A stretch of DNA of 64,000 nucleotides from Paracraurococcus lichenis (GCF_030657435.1 NZ_JAUTWS010000035.1:1-64000); one strand, 5' to 3'; counted from the stretch's first letter, positions 35,379 to 43,740 are shown. Made by a program: numbers and translations. The notes: a model not told the origin generated them from the letters alone.

Positions 35379-36286
35379 CAGAGCGCCGGCCCGGAGGAGT
35401 AGAGGTCGCCCGGCGGCTTCAGCAGGCCCCAGAGCAGGCTGAGCGCGACGCCGAGCACCAGCAGGCCGAGCAGCGCCCGCGTCTCCTCCCCCTTGAGCCG
35501 CGTGCCCATCTGCGCGCCGAATTGCGCGCCCGCGACGCCGCCGGCCAGCAGCAGCAGGGTCAACAGCACGTCCACCGTGCCGAGCTGCAGCGCCGCCAGC
35601 AGGGTCACGTTGGCCGCGACGAAGACCACCTGGAACAGCGAGGTGCCGATCACCACCGAGGTCGGCATGCCCAGCAGGTAGATCATGGCCGGCACCAGCA
35701 TGAAGCCGCCGCCCACGCCCATGACCGCCGAGAGCAGGCCGATGAAGGCGCCGATCAGGAAGGGCGGGATGACGGAGATATAGAGCCGGGACTTGCGGAA
35801 CCGCGTCTTCAGCGGCAGCCCGTGCATCCAGGTGTGCTCGTGCAGCTTGCGCCGCCCGGCGCTGCGGCGGCGGAGGATGGCGCGCACGCTCTCCATCACC
35901 ATCAGCCCGCCGACGGTCCCCAGCACGACGACGTAGAAGAGCGAGACGGCGAGGTCCACCTGGCCGAGCCGCCGCAGCAGGGCGAAGAGCTGGACGCCGA
36001 GGACCGATCCGGCGAAGCCGCCCGCCAGCAGCACCGTCCCCATCTTCGCGTCCACATTGCCCCGCCGCCACTGCGCGATGAGGCCGGAGACCGAGGCGCC
36101 GAGGGTCTGGTTGGCGCCGGAGGCGACCGCGACCGGGGAAGGGATGCCGATCAGGATCAGCAGCGGCGTCAGCAGGAAGCCGCCGCCCACGCCGAAGAGG
36201 CCGGACAGCCAGCCCACGCCGAAGCCGATGCCCATCAGGACGAAGGCATCCACCGACATCTCGGCGATCGGCAGATAGACCTGCAT
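35378..36286 (-). CDS. TauE/SafE-family sulfite/organosulfur exporter
   Basis: This 302-aa permease has about eight helices in two halves, each with the family Gly motif: SGLFGVGGGFLLTP near residue 29 and SAVMGVGGGFMLVP in the second half. TauE/SafE proteins move sulfite, sulfoacetate or related anions out of (or into) the cell. It heads the operon with the TIGR02186 and USP genes, each overlapping by one base (TGATG). ATG 36286 starts the conserved region; upstream codons in frame are not protein-like. Substrate unknown. Confidence 0.88.
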   Translation of the reverse strand: MQVYLPIAEMSVDAFVLMGIGFGVGWLSGLFGVGGGFLLTPLLILIGIPSPVAVASGANQTLGASVSGLIAQWRRGNVDAKMGTVLLAGGFAGSVLGVQLFALLRRLGQVDLAVSLFYVVVLGTVGGLMVMESVRAILRRRSAGRRKLHEHTWMHGLPLKTRFRKSRLYISVIPPFLIGAFIGLLSAVMGVGGGFMLVPAMIYLLGMPTSVVIGTSLFQVVFVAANVTLLAALQLGTVDVLLTLLLLAGGVAGAQFGAQMGTRLKGEETRALLGLLVLGVALSLLWGLLKPPGDLYSSGPAL

Positions 36287-36503
36287 CGCGGGTTCCGGCC
36301 CAGCCTCGGATGGGGAGAAGGCGGGCGGTTTGGACCGCTCCCGTGGCAGGAGCAAGGCAGAATCCGTCCCCGGCTGGCATTCCGGCCACAGCGTTGCGGC
36401 CCGGCCATGACATCGACAGTCCATGCCGCAGCACCGAACCGGCGCGGGGGGCGGGCGTTGACCGGCGCACCCCTGCAACCACCACATCCGGGACCTGAGA
36501 CGC

Positions 36504-37430
36504 ATGTCAACCTCGACCACCACCGGCGCCGCCTATGGCACCGGCCTGCCCGACGGCACGGCCCCCCTTCCCTCCCGCATCTCCTGGGGCGCGGTCTTCG
36601 CCGGCGGCGTGGTCGCCGTGGCCGTCGGCACCATGCTGAACGTCCTCGGCCTCGCCATCGGCGCGACCGCGGTCGACACCACCGCGGGCCAGACGCCGGG
36701 CGCCTCCAGCTTCGGCATCGGCGCCGGCATCTGGCTGCTGGTGGCCAACACCATCGGCCTGCTGGTCGGCGGCTATGTCGCGGCAAGGCTCTCCGGCAGC
36801 GGCGATTCCACCGACAGCGTGCTGCACGGCCTGTCGGTCTGGGCGATCGGCTTCCTGCTCTCGGCCGTGCTGCTCGGCAACATCATCGCCGGCACCGCCA
36901 ATACCGCCTTCCAGGGTGCCTCCTCCATCGCCGGGGGCGTGCTGCAGGGCGTCGGCAGCGCCGCGGGCGGCGCGGCCAATGCGGCCTCCGGCCCCGCCTC
37001 GCAGCTCGCCCAGCAGGTCGATCCGAAGCAGCTGGTGGAGCGGGCGCAGACCGCGCTGCGGACGGGCGGCGACCCCGCGCAGATGAGCAGCGACCAGCGC
37101 AATGCCGAGATCGCCCAGCTCCTGACGCGCCGGGTGACCGATGGCCAGCTCAGCCAGCAGGACCGCGACCGGCTCGGCCAGCTCGTGGCGGCCGAGTACA
37201 ACATCGCGCCGGACGAGGCGCAGCGGCGGCTGCAGCAGGTGGAGCAGCAGGCGAACCAGGCGGCGCAGGAGGCCTCCCGGCGCGCGCGCGAGGCGGCGGA
37301 TGCCGCGGCGACGGGCGGTGCGGTGGCGGCCTACTGGATCTTCGCCGCCATGCTGCTCGGCGCGGTGGCGGCGGTGCTCGGCGCCCGCGTCGGCACCCGG
37401 ACCCCGCCGGCGGTGCGGCGCTACGCCTGA
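36504..37430 (+). CDS. Membrane protein with Ala/Gln-rich coiled coil
   Basis: This 308-aa protein starts with ISWGAVFAGGVVAVAVGTML (first helix about 27-50), then two more helices (about 70-95, 107-130), a long Ala/Gln/Arg-rich stretch (about 165-270) predicted to be coiled-coil or amphipathic, and a final helix near the C-terminus. The ISWGAVFAG start is seen in conserved alphaproteobacterial membrane proteins sometimes annotated PhnA-like. The function is unknown. A strong hairpin terminator follows. Confidence 0.75.
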   Translation: MSTSTTTGAAYGTGLPDGTAPLPSRISWGAVFAGGVVAVAVGTMLNVLGLAIGATAVDTTAGQTPGASSFGIGAGIWLLVANTIGLLVGGYVAARLSGSGDSTDSVLHGLSVWAIGFLLSAVLLGNIIAGTANTAFQGASSIAGGVLQGVGSAAGGAANAASGPASQLAQQVDPKQLVERAQTALRTGGDPAQMSSDQRNAEIAQLLTRRVTDGQLSQQDRDRLGQLVAAEYNIAPDEAQRRLQQVEQQANQAAQEASRRAREAADAAATGGAVAAYWIFAAMLLGAVAAVLGARVGTRTPPAVRRYA

Positions 37431-37521
37431 CCCGCGCGTAGGGGGCGGTTCGCGCCGGGGCCGGACGGCCCGGCGGCGCGGACCGGCCCCGCGCCTGAGA
37501 GGACGACCATCCCGAGGACAG

Positions 37522-37560
37522 GGCGCCCCCAGGCTGCGAGGTCAGCCTGGGGGCGCCTTG
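37522..37560 (+). terminator. Strong intrinsic terminator
   Basis: A 15-bp perfect stem (37522-37536 with 37543-37557) with a 6-nt loop is followed by TTGGTGTTTG. It is the longest perfect hairpin in the window and ends the membrane-protein transcript. Confidence 0.85.
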
Positions 37561-37619
37561 GTGTTTGAACCGGAATGCTCCGCCGGCGTTGACATTTCCC
37601 GAAGAAGGAGAGGCCCGAT

Positions 37620-37883
37620 ATGCGCTTCATTCCCCTGGCACTTGCCCTCGCACTGCTGGCCGGCGCCGCGCCGGCCCTGGCGAAGGAGGGCGGCTGCCTG
37701 AAATACGGCGCGGCCGGCGCGGTTGCCGGCCACATGGTCGGCAGCGGCCATGGCGTCGCCGGCGCGGCGGCAGGCTGCGCCCTCGGCGCGCATGAGCGGA
37801 ACAAGGCCGAGAAGCGCGATGCCGCGCAGCAGCAGAACCAGGCGCAGCAGGCGCCCGCGCAGCAGCAGCAGCCGACGCGGTAG
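37620..37883 (+). CDS. Small secreted glycine-zipper protein
   Basis: This 87-aa protein has a Sec signal peptide (MRFIPLALALALLAGAAPALA). A glycine-zipper-like segment follows (YGAAGAVAGHMVGSGHGVAGAAAG, residues about 29-52) with two cysteines, and the tail is a Gln/Ala-rich hydrophilic stretch. Glycine zippers of this type occur in outer-membrane-associated small proteins. GAAGGAGAGG precedes the ATG. No specific family name is certain. Confidence 0.7.
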   Translation: MRFIPLALALALLAGAAPALAKEGGCLKYGAAGAVAGHMVGSGHGVAGAAAGCALGAHERNKAEKRDAAQQQNQAQQAPAQQQQPTR

Positions 37884-37944
37884 CGGCACCGGCCGGGGCG
37901 CGGCCGCGCGCCCCGGCCAGCCCAGGGGCTGCGGCTGGCGCCCC

Positions 37945-38892
37945 TCAGCCCCGCCTTCCGTCCCCGCGCTGCACGACCACTTGGCGCGAGGGCGGCTTCC
38001 GCTTCGCCACCACCTTCCGCACCGGATGCGCCACCGGGCGCCGCTCGGCCCGGGCCGGGCGCGCCGCCTGCGGCGCCGGCCGCGGGGCCGGGGCTACAGC
38101 CGGGGCATCCTCGCCCGGGTCCTCCAGCACATCCGGATCCGTCACCGGCGCGCGGCCGAGCTCGGCATCGCGGTGCTGGCGCCAGAGGCTGCGCAGCCGG
38201 GCATAGACGTCGAGCGAGTTGGTCCTGAGGTCGTCGATCGTCTCGATGTTCCGCTCCCGTTCGTCGACGCCAAGCGCCACGCTGCGACCGAGGGAGGTCA
38301 CGAAGGGCGCCGGGTAGTTCACCGGATTCAGGAAGCCGTTGACGACGGACCCCGTCAGTTCCCGCGGGTTGGAGGGGCCGACCACCGGCACCATGAGGTA
38401 GGGCCCGTCGCCGACCCCCCACATCGCCAGGGTCTGGCCGAAATCCGCGACCTGCTTCGGCGGTCCACCGATCGATTCCAAGTCGAACAGCCCGCCGAGG
38501 CCCAGGGTGGTATTCACCACGAAGCGCATCAGGGAGGTGCCGGCCTCGATCGGCCGGCCCTGCAGCAGGCGGTTGGCGAGGACGGCCGGCTCGTTCAGGT
38601 TCTGCAGGAAATTGCGGATTCGCGCGCGCGGCCAGGGGCCCAGCACCTCGCGGTAGCCGAGGGCGACCGGCTTGAGCACCGCGTCGTCCAGCGCGAAGTT
38701 GAAGTCGAGGACGCGGCGGTTCGTGGCCTCGAAGGGGTCGCCGGGGTCGGTCGGCGCGGCCACCACCAGGGTGGGTGGCGTATCCGCGCTGGGCGGCCCG
38801 GCCTGGGCGACCTGGCGGGGCTTGGCCGCCTGCGGCGCGCAGGCCGATAGCGCGAGGGCGAGGCAGAGCAGGGTGGGTGGCAGGCGCTGCAT
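37945..38892 (-). CDS. mlaA: MlaA/VacJ family outer-membrane lipoprotein
   Basis: This 315-aa lipoprotein removes phospholipids from the outer leaflet as part of Mla retrograde transport. The lipobox LALSAC places the lipidated cysteine at residue 18. The MlaA domain shows DPFEATNRRVLDFNFALDD, LNEPAVLANRLLQG, FVVNTTLGLGGLFD and GPYLMVPVVGPSNPRE. The C-terminal 70 residues are a Pro/Arg/Ala-rich extension beyond the normal domain. It is divergent from hpnI with only an 80-bp gap, linking lipid-asymmetry maintenance to hopanoid synthesis. Confidence 0.93.
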   Translation of the reverse strand: MQRLPPTLLCLALALSACAPQAAKPRQVAQAGPPSADTPPTLVVAAPTDPGDPFEATNRRVLDFNFALDDAVLKPVALGYREVLGPWPRARIRNFLQNLNEPAVLANRLLQGRPIEAGTSLMRFVVNTTLGLGGLFDLESIGGPPKQVADFGQTLAMWGVGDGPYLMVPVVGPSNPRELTGSVVNGFLNPVNYPAPFVTSLGRSVALGVDERERNIETIDDLRTNSLDVYARLRSLWRQHRDAELGRAPVTDPDVLEDPGEDAPAVAPAPRPAPQAARPARAERRPVAHPVRKVVAKRKPPSRQVVVQRGDGRRG

Positions 38893-38972
38893 GCAGGATG
38901 GGACCCGGCGGGGGAGACCCCTTCTAACGCAATCGCGCGCCAGGCGGCGACGCACGATACCGCTGCCGTTGC

Positions 38973-40118
38973 ATGCTTGAGTTGCTGGCGGCGGGACTCG
39001 GCCTGCTGGCCGGGCTGGTGGCGCTGGTCGGCAGCGCGACGGCGCTGCTCGCGGCGCGGGCGATCGGGCGGCTGGCCGCGGCGGCGCCGGCGACCGGGCC
39101 GGCCCTCGCGGCGAGCCTCCTGAAGCCGCTGCACGGCGCGGCGCCCGGGCTGCGCGGAGCGCTCGACTCGACCCTGGCGCAGGCGCATGCCGCGCCCTTC
39201 GAGGTGCTCTTCGCCGTCCGCGACCCGGCCGATCCGGCCGCGGCGGTGGCGGCGGCGGCGGTGGCCGCGGCGCCGGGCGTGCCGGCCCGGCTGCTGAGCG
39301 ACCCGCGGCTGCACGGGCCGAACCGCAAGGTGTCGCAACTGATGAACCTCGAGGGCCGGGCGGCGCATCCGGTGCTGGTGGTGGCCGATGCCGACATGGC
39401 GGTGCCGCCGCACTGGCTGACCGCGGTGACCGCGCCGCTCGCCGACCCGGCGGTGGGGCTGGTGACCTGCCTCTACCGCGGCGAGGCGGCGGATGCGGGC
39501 CTCTGGTCGCGCCTCGCCGCCCTCTGGATCGACTGGCAGTTCCTGCCCAACGCGGCCCTGGGCGAGGCCATGGGGCGCGCGCATGGCTGCTACGGTGCGA
39601 CCATGGCGCTGCGGGCGGAGACGCTGGCGCGCCTCGGCGGCTTCGCGGCGCTCTCGGACCTGCTGGCGGACGACCATGCGCTGGGGGTGGCGGTGCGCCG
39701 GCTCGGCCTGCGGGTGGAGGTGGCGCCGGTGCTGCCGGGGCATGTGATGGCCGAGCCCTCCCTGCCCGCGCTGGCGCGGCACGAATTGCGCTGGGCGCGG
39801 ACGCTCCGGCTGCTGGACCTGCCGGGCTATGCCGGCATGGGGATCACCTTCCCGCTGGCCTGGGGGGTGCTGGCCGCCCTGCTGGTGCCGGGGGGCTGGG
39901 CGGCGCTGGCCCTGGCGGCGGCGGCCCGGCTGGCACTGGCGGTGCGGGTCGACCGGGCGTTGCGGCGACGCCTCAGTCCCGGGCGGCTGGCGCTGCTGCC
40001 CCTGCGCGACGCGCTCTCCTTCGCTATATGGGGGCTTGGGCTGGCCCGCGGCACGGTGACGTGGCAGGGCCGGCGATACCGGATGCGCCCCGACGGCAGC
40101 ATGGTCGAGGCAGGCTGA
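38973..40118 (+). CDS. hpnI: Hopanoid biosynthesis glycosyltransferase HpnI
   Basis: This 381-aa membrane-anchored GT2-type enzyme adds N-acetylglucosamine to bacteriohopanetetrol. The N-terminal helix (about 6-29) is followed by SLLKPLHG (residues 48-55), a segment characteristic of HpnI, then NRKVSQL (117-123), the metal-binding Asp139-Ala-Asp141 and a QxxRW-like ELRWARTLR. C-terminal helices follow. HpnK, encoded downstream, removes the acetyl group. No good ribosome site precedes the ATG. Confidence 0.93.
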   Translation: MLELLAAGLGLLAGLVALVGSATALLAARAIGRLAAAAPATGPALAASLLKPLHGAAPGLRGALDSTLAQAHAAPFEVLFAVRDPADPAAAVAAAAVAAAPGVPARLLSDPRLHGPNRKVSQLMNLEGRAAHPVLVVADADMAVPPHWLTAVTAPLADPAVGLVTCLYRGEAADAGLWSRLAALWIDWQFLPNAALGEAMGRAHGCYGATMALRAETLARLGGFAALSDLLADDHALGVAVRRLGLRVEVAPVLPGHVMAEPSLPALARHELRWARTLRLLDLPGYAGMGITFPLAWGVLAALLVPGGWAALALAAAARLALAVRVDRALRRRLSPGRLALLPLRDALSFAIWGLGLARGTVTWQGRRYRMRPDGSMVEAG

Positions 40119-40182
40119 GCAGGCCCTTGCGGCCGGGACCGCACTTCGTGCGGCCCGGGCCTTCGACGGGGCGCCTGCTCAG
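40115..40182. repeat. Nested inverted repeats between hpnI and hpnJ
   Basis: An outer 10-bp repeat CTGAGCAGGC/GCCTGCTCAG (40115-40124, 40173-40182) encloses GC-rich inner arms with a CCGCAC-TTC-GTGCGG hairpin. The outer arm starts 4 bp before the hpnI stop ends. The structure could terminate or attenuate transcription between the two hpn genes, but no T-run follows. Confidence 0.55.
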
Positions 40183-40197
40183 GTTTATGTTGCGGTG

Positions 40198-40215
40198 CAG
40201 ACCTCGAGAGGTCTG
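40198..40215. promoter_or_regulatory. Perfect 8+8 palindrome upstream of hpnJ
   Basis: CAGACCTC-GA-GAGGTCTG is fully symmetric and lies 25 bp before the hpnJ ATG, just upstream of the purine-rich ribosome site. It may be an operator or an RNA hairpin that affects translation of hpnJ. No regulator is linked. Confidence 0.45.
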
Positions 40216-40239
40216 CTGAGAGGGCTATTGCCAGTGACG

Positions 40240-41685
40240 ATGCGGACCCTGTTCCTCCAGGCGCCTTCCTTCGACGGGTTCGACGGGGGCGCCGGCTCCC
40301 GCTACCAGGCGAAGCGGGAGATCAAGAGCTTCTGGTTCCCGACCTGGCTGGCGCAGCCCGCGGCGCTGGTCGAGAACAGCCGGCTGGTGGACGCGCCGCC
40401 GCACAAGCAGACGCTGGCCGACGTGCTGCCCATGGCGAGGCAGCACGACCTGGTGGTGCTGCACACCTCGACGCCCTCCTTCGCCTCCGACGTGAAGGTG
40501 GCAGAGGCACTGAAAGCCGAGAACCCGTCGCTCAAGGTCGGGATGATCGGCGCGAAGGTGGCGGTGCAGGCCGAGGAGTCGCTGCGCGACGCCGGCGTGA
40601 TCGACTTCGTCGCCCGCAACGAATTCGACTTCACCATCAAGGACGTGGCGGACGGCATGGACTGGTCCGCCATCAAGGGCCTGTCCTACCGGAACCGCGA
40701 GGGCGTGATTGTCCACAATGCCGAACGGCCGGTGCTGGAGGACATGGACGCCCTGCCCTTCGTCAGCCCCGTCTACCGGCGCGACCTGAGCTACGAGAAG
40801 TACTTCATCGGCTACCTGAAGCACCCCTATGTCTCGATCTACACGGGGCGGGGCTGCAAGAGTCGCTGCACCTTCTGCCTCTGGCCGCAGACGGTGGGCG
40901 GGCACCGCTACCGCACCCGCTCGGTCGAGAACGTCATCGAGGAAATCCGCTACATCAAGGCGAACTTCCCCGGCCTGAAGGAAATCTTCTTCGACGACGA
41001 CACCTTCACCGACAACCTGCCGCGCGCCGAGGCGATCGCGCGGGAGATGGGCAAGCTCGGCGTCACCTGGTCCTGCAACGCCAAGGCGAATGTCCCGCGG
41101 GAGACGCTGAAGGTCCTGAAGGACGGCGGCCTGCGCCTGCTGCTGGTCGGCTACGAGAGCGGCAACCAGCAGATCCTGCACAACATCAAGAAGGGCATGC
41201 GGGTCGAGGTCGCCCGGAAGTTCAGCAAGGACTGCCGCGATCTCGGCATCACCATCCACGGCACCTTCATCCTCGGCCTGCCCGGCGAGACCAAGGAGAC
41301 GATCGAGGAGACGATCCGCTTCGCGATCGAGACCAACCCGCACACCCTGCAGGTCTCGCTGGCCGCGCCCTACCCGGGGACCTTCCTGTTCGACCAGGCG
41401 GCGCGGGAGGGCTGGCTGGACACGGCGAACACCGAGTACGTGGATGCGCATGGCGTGCAGATCGCGCCGCTGGCCTATCCGCACCTGTCCCATACCGAGA
41501 TCTTCGACAGCGTCGAGACCTTCTACCGCCGCTTCTACTTCCGCGCGCCGAAGATCGCCTCGATCTGCGGGGAGATGATCCGCGACCGGCAGATGCTGGT
41601 GCGGCGGCTGCGGGAAGGCGTGGAATTCTTCGGCTTCCTGCGCGAGCGGGCGAAGGCGAGCGCGGCGCAGAAGGCGGCAGCCTGA
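40240..41685 (+). CDS. hpnJ: Hopanoid-associated radical SAM protein HpnJ
   Basis: This 481-aa B12-binding-domain radical SAM enzyme is implicated in forming the cyclitol ether head group of composite hopanoids by ring contraction of the glucosaminyl hopanoid. The start MRTLFLQAPSFDGFDGGAGS is diagnostic of HpnJ. The 4Fe-4S motif is Cys206-x3-Cys210-x2-Cys213 (CKSRCTFC). ATG 40240 matches the family start; GTG 40234, in better register with AGAGGG, is an alternative. It acts after HpnI and HpnK. Confidence 0.95.
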   Translation: MRTLFLQAPSFDGFDGGAGSRYQAKREIKSFWFPTWLAQPAALVENSRLVDAPPHKQTLADVLPMARQHDLVVLHTSTPSFASDVKVAEALKAENPSLKVGMIGAKVAVQAEESLRDAGVIDFVARNEFDFTIKDVADGMDWSAIKGLSYRNREGVIVHNAERPVLEDMDALPFVSPVYRRDLSYEKYFIGYLKHPYVSIYTGRGCKSRCTFCLWPQTVGGHRYRTRSVENVIEEIRYIKANFPGLKEIFFDDDTFTDNLPRAEAIAREMGKLGVTWSCNAKANVPRETLKVLKDGGLRLLLVGYESGNQQILHNIKKGMRVEVARKFSKDCRDLGITIHGTFILGLPGETKETIEETIRFAIETNPHTLQVSLAAPYPGTFLFDQAAREGWLDTANTEYVDAHGVQIAPLAYPHLSHTEIFDSVETFYRRFYFRAPKIASICGEMIRDRQMLVRRLREGVEFFGFLRERAKASAAQKAAA

Positions 41686-41701
41686 TCAGGGCGGCCGGAC
41701 G

Positions 41702-41719
41702 GCGTCCCGGCCGGGACGC
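41702..41719. terminator. Hairpin between hpnJ and the SPFH-like gene
   Basis: The perfect palindrome GCGTCCCGGCCGGGACGC lies in the 57-bp gap between two convergent stop codons. It folds as a 7-bp stem with a GGCC loop and is a plausible shared terminator. Confidence 0.5.
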
Positions 41720-41742
41720 TGCCCGCCATGCGACAGGCGCGG

Positions 41743-42171
41743 TCACCGGCCCGGCGAGGTTGCGGCGGCGCGCTCCTCCCGGAAGCGGCCGGCCTCGAGG
41801 ACCGGCAGCCCCGCCTCGGTCGGCACATAGATGACGGTCCGGTCGCGGCTGTCGTCGAGCTTGTTGATCCAGAGATACCGCAGATAGGCATCGTTGCCCT
41901 GCAGGCTGGCGCCGATGATCCGGTTCGCCTCGGCCACGCCCTTGGCCCGCTCGATCTCCGCCTCCGCCAGCAGGCGGGCGGCGTCCTTCTGCGCCTGCGC
42001 CTGCCGCACGATGACCTGCCGGTCCTGTTCGGCCCGCGCATAGGCCGCCTTGCCCGCCATCTCGGCGGAATAGACACTGTATTGCGGACAGCCATAGAGG
42101 CCGCCCGCCGTCACCACGATGAGGAGGACGGTTCCGCTGACGGAGAACGTCCGGATCGTCTTCGGGTCCAT
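41743..42171 (-). CDS. Short SPFH/prohibitin-like membrane protein
   Basis: This 142-aa protein has one N-terminal helix (TVLLIVVTAGGLYGCP) followed by a coiled-coil rich in Ala/Glu/Arg (KAAYARAEQDRQVIVRQAQ, AEIERAKGVAEANRIIG). That is the C-terminal heptad region of stomatin/prohibitin proteins, with the trailing YLRYLWINKL and VIYVPTEAGLPVLE also typical. The central SPFH/Band 7 domain of about 150 residues is absent. It is therefore a natural short form or a deletion derivative. It lies antisense inside the hpn cluster. Confidence 0.7.
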   Translation of the reverse strand: MDPKTIRTFSVSGTVLLIVVTAGGLYGCPQYSVYSAEMAGKAAYARAEQDRQVIVRQAQAQKDAARLLAEAEIERAKGVAEANRIIGASLQGNDAYLRYLWINKLDDSRDRTVIYVPTEAGLPVLEAGRFREERAAATSPGR

Positions 42172-42291
42172 GGATGGGCCTTCGCCATCATAACGAAGGC
42201 AGTGTGCAGAATTCGCGGCATGCATCACCTTCCATGCGCGCCGGCCCCGGGGCAAAGCAGCCGCCATGGCGGAGAAGGGGACAGCGAGGCG

Positions 42292-43119
42292 ATGGCGGGC
42301 CAGGCGAGAGGCGTGATCGTGACCGCCGACGACCTCGGCCTCTCGCCCGAGGTCAATGCCGGCATCGAGCAGGCCCACCGCGAGGGCGTGCTGACCGCGG
42401 CCAGCCTGATGGTCTCCGAGCCCGCGGCGGCCGCCGGCGTCGATCTCGCCCGCCGCAACCCGCGCCTCGCGGTCGGCCTGCACCTGACGCTGACCGACGG
42501 CACGCCGACCCTGCCGCCCGAGCGGATCCCGGCGCTGGTCCAGCCGAACGGCCGCTTCCGCGACGACATGGCCGGGCTCGGCCTCGCGCTCGCCGCCTCG
42601 CCCGCCGCCCGGGCGCAGCTTCGCGCCGAGATTGCCGCGCAATTCGCCGCCTTCCGCGACACGGGCTTGCCCTGCGACCACCTGAACGCCCACAAGCACT
42701 ACCACCTGCACCCGGTGATCGCTGGCTTCGCCTTCGCCGAGGCCGCGCGCCATGGCATCCGCGCCGTGCGCATCCCCTGGGAGCCGCCCTCGCTCGTCCC
42801 CGGCGCCGGCCGCGCCCTGTGGCCGATGATCGCCTTCCTCCGCCGCCTCGCCGCCCGGCACGGCCTGCGTGCCCCCGACCGCGTCGTCGGCCTGCGCTGG
42901 TCCGGCGCCTTCACCCCCGACCGCCTGGCCGAGGTCCTGCCGCGCCTGCCCGCCGGCGTGACGGAGATCTACCTCCACCCCGCCACCTCGGGCGGCTTCC
43001 CCGGCGCCGCGCCGAGCTACCGCTATGCCGAGGAACTCGCGGCGCTCATCGACCCGCGCGTCCGGGCGCTGGCCGCCCGCTGCGAGACGGGCGGCTATGG
43101 CGCGATGCTGGCGGCCTGA
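42292..43119 (+). CDS. hpnK: Hopanoid biosynthesis deacetylase HpnK (YdjC/ChbG fold)
   Basis: This 275-aa YdjC-family deacetylase removes the acetyl group from N-acetylglucosaminyl hopanoid to give the glucosaminyl form. The metal/catalytic Asp13-Asp14 (TADDLG) is near the start. His residues follow in VGLHLTLTDG and in NAHKHYHLHP, and EIYLHPATSG is close to the end; all three are family positions. GGAGAAGGGG lies upstream of the ATG. It is separated from hpnJ by the antisense SPFH-like gene, so it needs its own promoter. Confidence 0.93.
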   Translation: MAGQARGVIVTADDLGLSPEVNAGIEQAHREGVLTAASLMVSEPAAAAGVDLARRNPRLAVGLHLTLTDGTPTLPPERIPALVQPNGRFRDDMAGLGLALAASPAARAQLRAEIAAQFAAFRDTGLPCDHLNAHKHYHLHPVIAGFAFAEAARHGIRAVRIPWEPPSLVPGAGRALWPMIAFLRRLAARHGLRAPDRVVGLRWSGAFTPDRLAEVLPRLPAGVTEIYLHPATSGGFPGAAPSYRYAEELAALIDPRVRALAARCETGGYGAMLAA

Positions 43120-43154
43120 CGGGAACGGCCCCCGACCGCCACCGTTCGGCTGGC

Positions 43155-43625
43155 ATGGCCGAGATCCATCTGACCGAAGCAGAGGCCCCGCCCAGGGAGA
43201 GCCTCCTCTTCGGCGTCGCCGCCATCCTCCCGCTGCTCGCCTTCGCCGCCGGCGCCTGGCTGCTGCCCTTCGCCTGGCTGCCGCTGGTGGTCGCGCTCGG
43301 CGTGGTCTGGGGCGCGGCAATCCTCATCTTCCTCGCCGGCGTGCGCCGCGGCCTCTCCTTTCGCACCCCGGGCGGGACGCGCCCGTCGCAGCTTGCGACC
43401 ATGCTCTGGCTGTTCCTCGCGGGGCTGCTCGCCCTCGCCTCCCCCTGGCCGGCGCCGGCGCTGCTGCTGCTCATCCTCGGCTATGGCAGCCTCGCCCTGC
43501 TGGACCCGATGGCAGCGCGGCGCGGCGAGGCGCCGCCCTTCCTCGGCCGGCTGCGCCCCGTGCAGATGGCGGTCGGGCTGCTCTGCCTGCTCGCCCTGCT
43601 GCTGCGGGTGATGCTGGTCGCCTGA
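43155..43625 (+). CDS. DUF3429 family membrane protein
   Basis: This 156-aa membrane protein has about five helices. LLFGVAAILPLLAFAAGAWLL and the cytosolic-looking GVRRGLSFRTPGGTRPSQL are typical of DUF3429. The function is unknown. It starts 36 bp after hpnK and is probably cotranscribed with it. Its position between hpnK and hpnL may be incidental. Confidence 0.8.
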   Translation: MAEIHLTEAEAPPRESLLFGVAAILPLLAFAAGAWLLPFAWLPLVVALGVVWGAAILIFLAGVRRGLSFRTPGGTRPSQLATMLWLFLAGLLALASPWPAPALLLLILGYGSLALLDPMAARRGEAPPFLGRLRPVQMAVGLLCLLALLLRVMLVA

Positions 43626-43633
43626 GCCCGCCG

Positions 43634-43686
43634 CCGGAGCGGATCGCCGGAGGGCGGCGACGCCTGAAGGCGTGAATCCGCTCCGG
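43634..43686. repeat. REP-like inverted repeat A upstream of hpnL
   Basis: CCGGAGCGGAT (43634-43644) and ATCCGCTCCGG (43676-43686) form an 11-bp perfect stem. The loop contains a smaller hairpin, CGCCT-GAA-GGCG. The left arm segment GAGCGGATCGC recurs at 45501-45511. It resembles the repetitive extragenic palindromes of GC-rich alphaproteobacteria. Confidence 0.6.
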
Positions 43687-43696
43687 GAACACCGGG

Positions 43697-43740
43697 ATGG
43701 AGCGCATCCGCCCTGTACAGTCGGGGTGGATGCGCTCTAT
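43697..43740. repeat. Inverted repeat B upstream of hpnL, enclosing the CTGTACAG motif
   Basis: GAGCGCATCC (43700-43709) pairs with GGATGCGCTC (43728-43737), extended by further A/T and G/T pairs to the ends given. The loop contains GCCCTGTACAGTCGGGG (43710-43726), the second copy of a motif also found at 30762-30778. It ends 34 bp before the hpnL ATG and may mark its promoter or a regulatory site. Confidence 0.55.
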
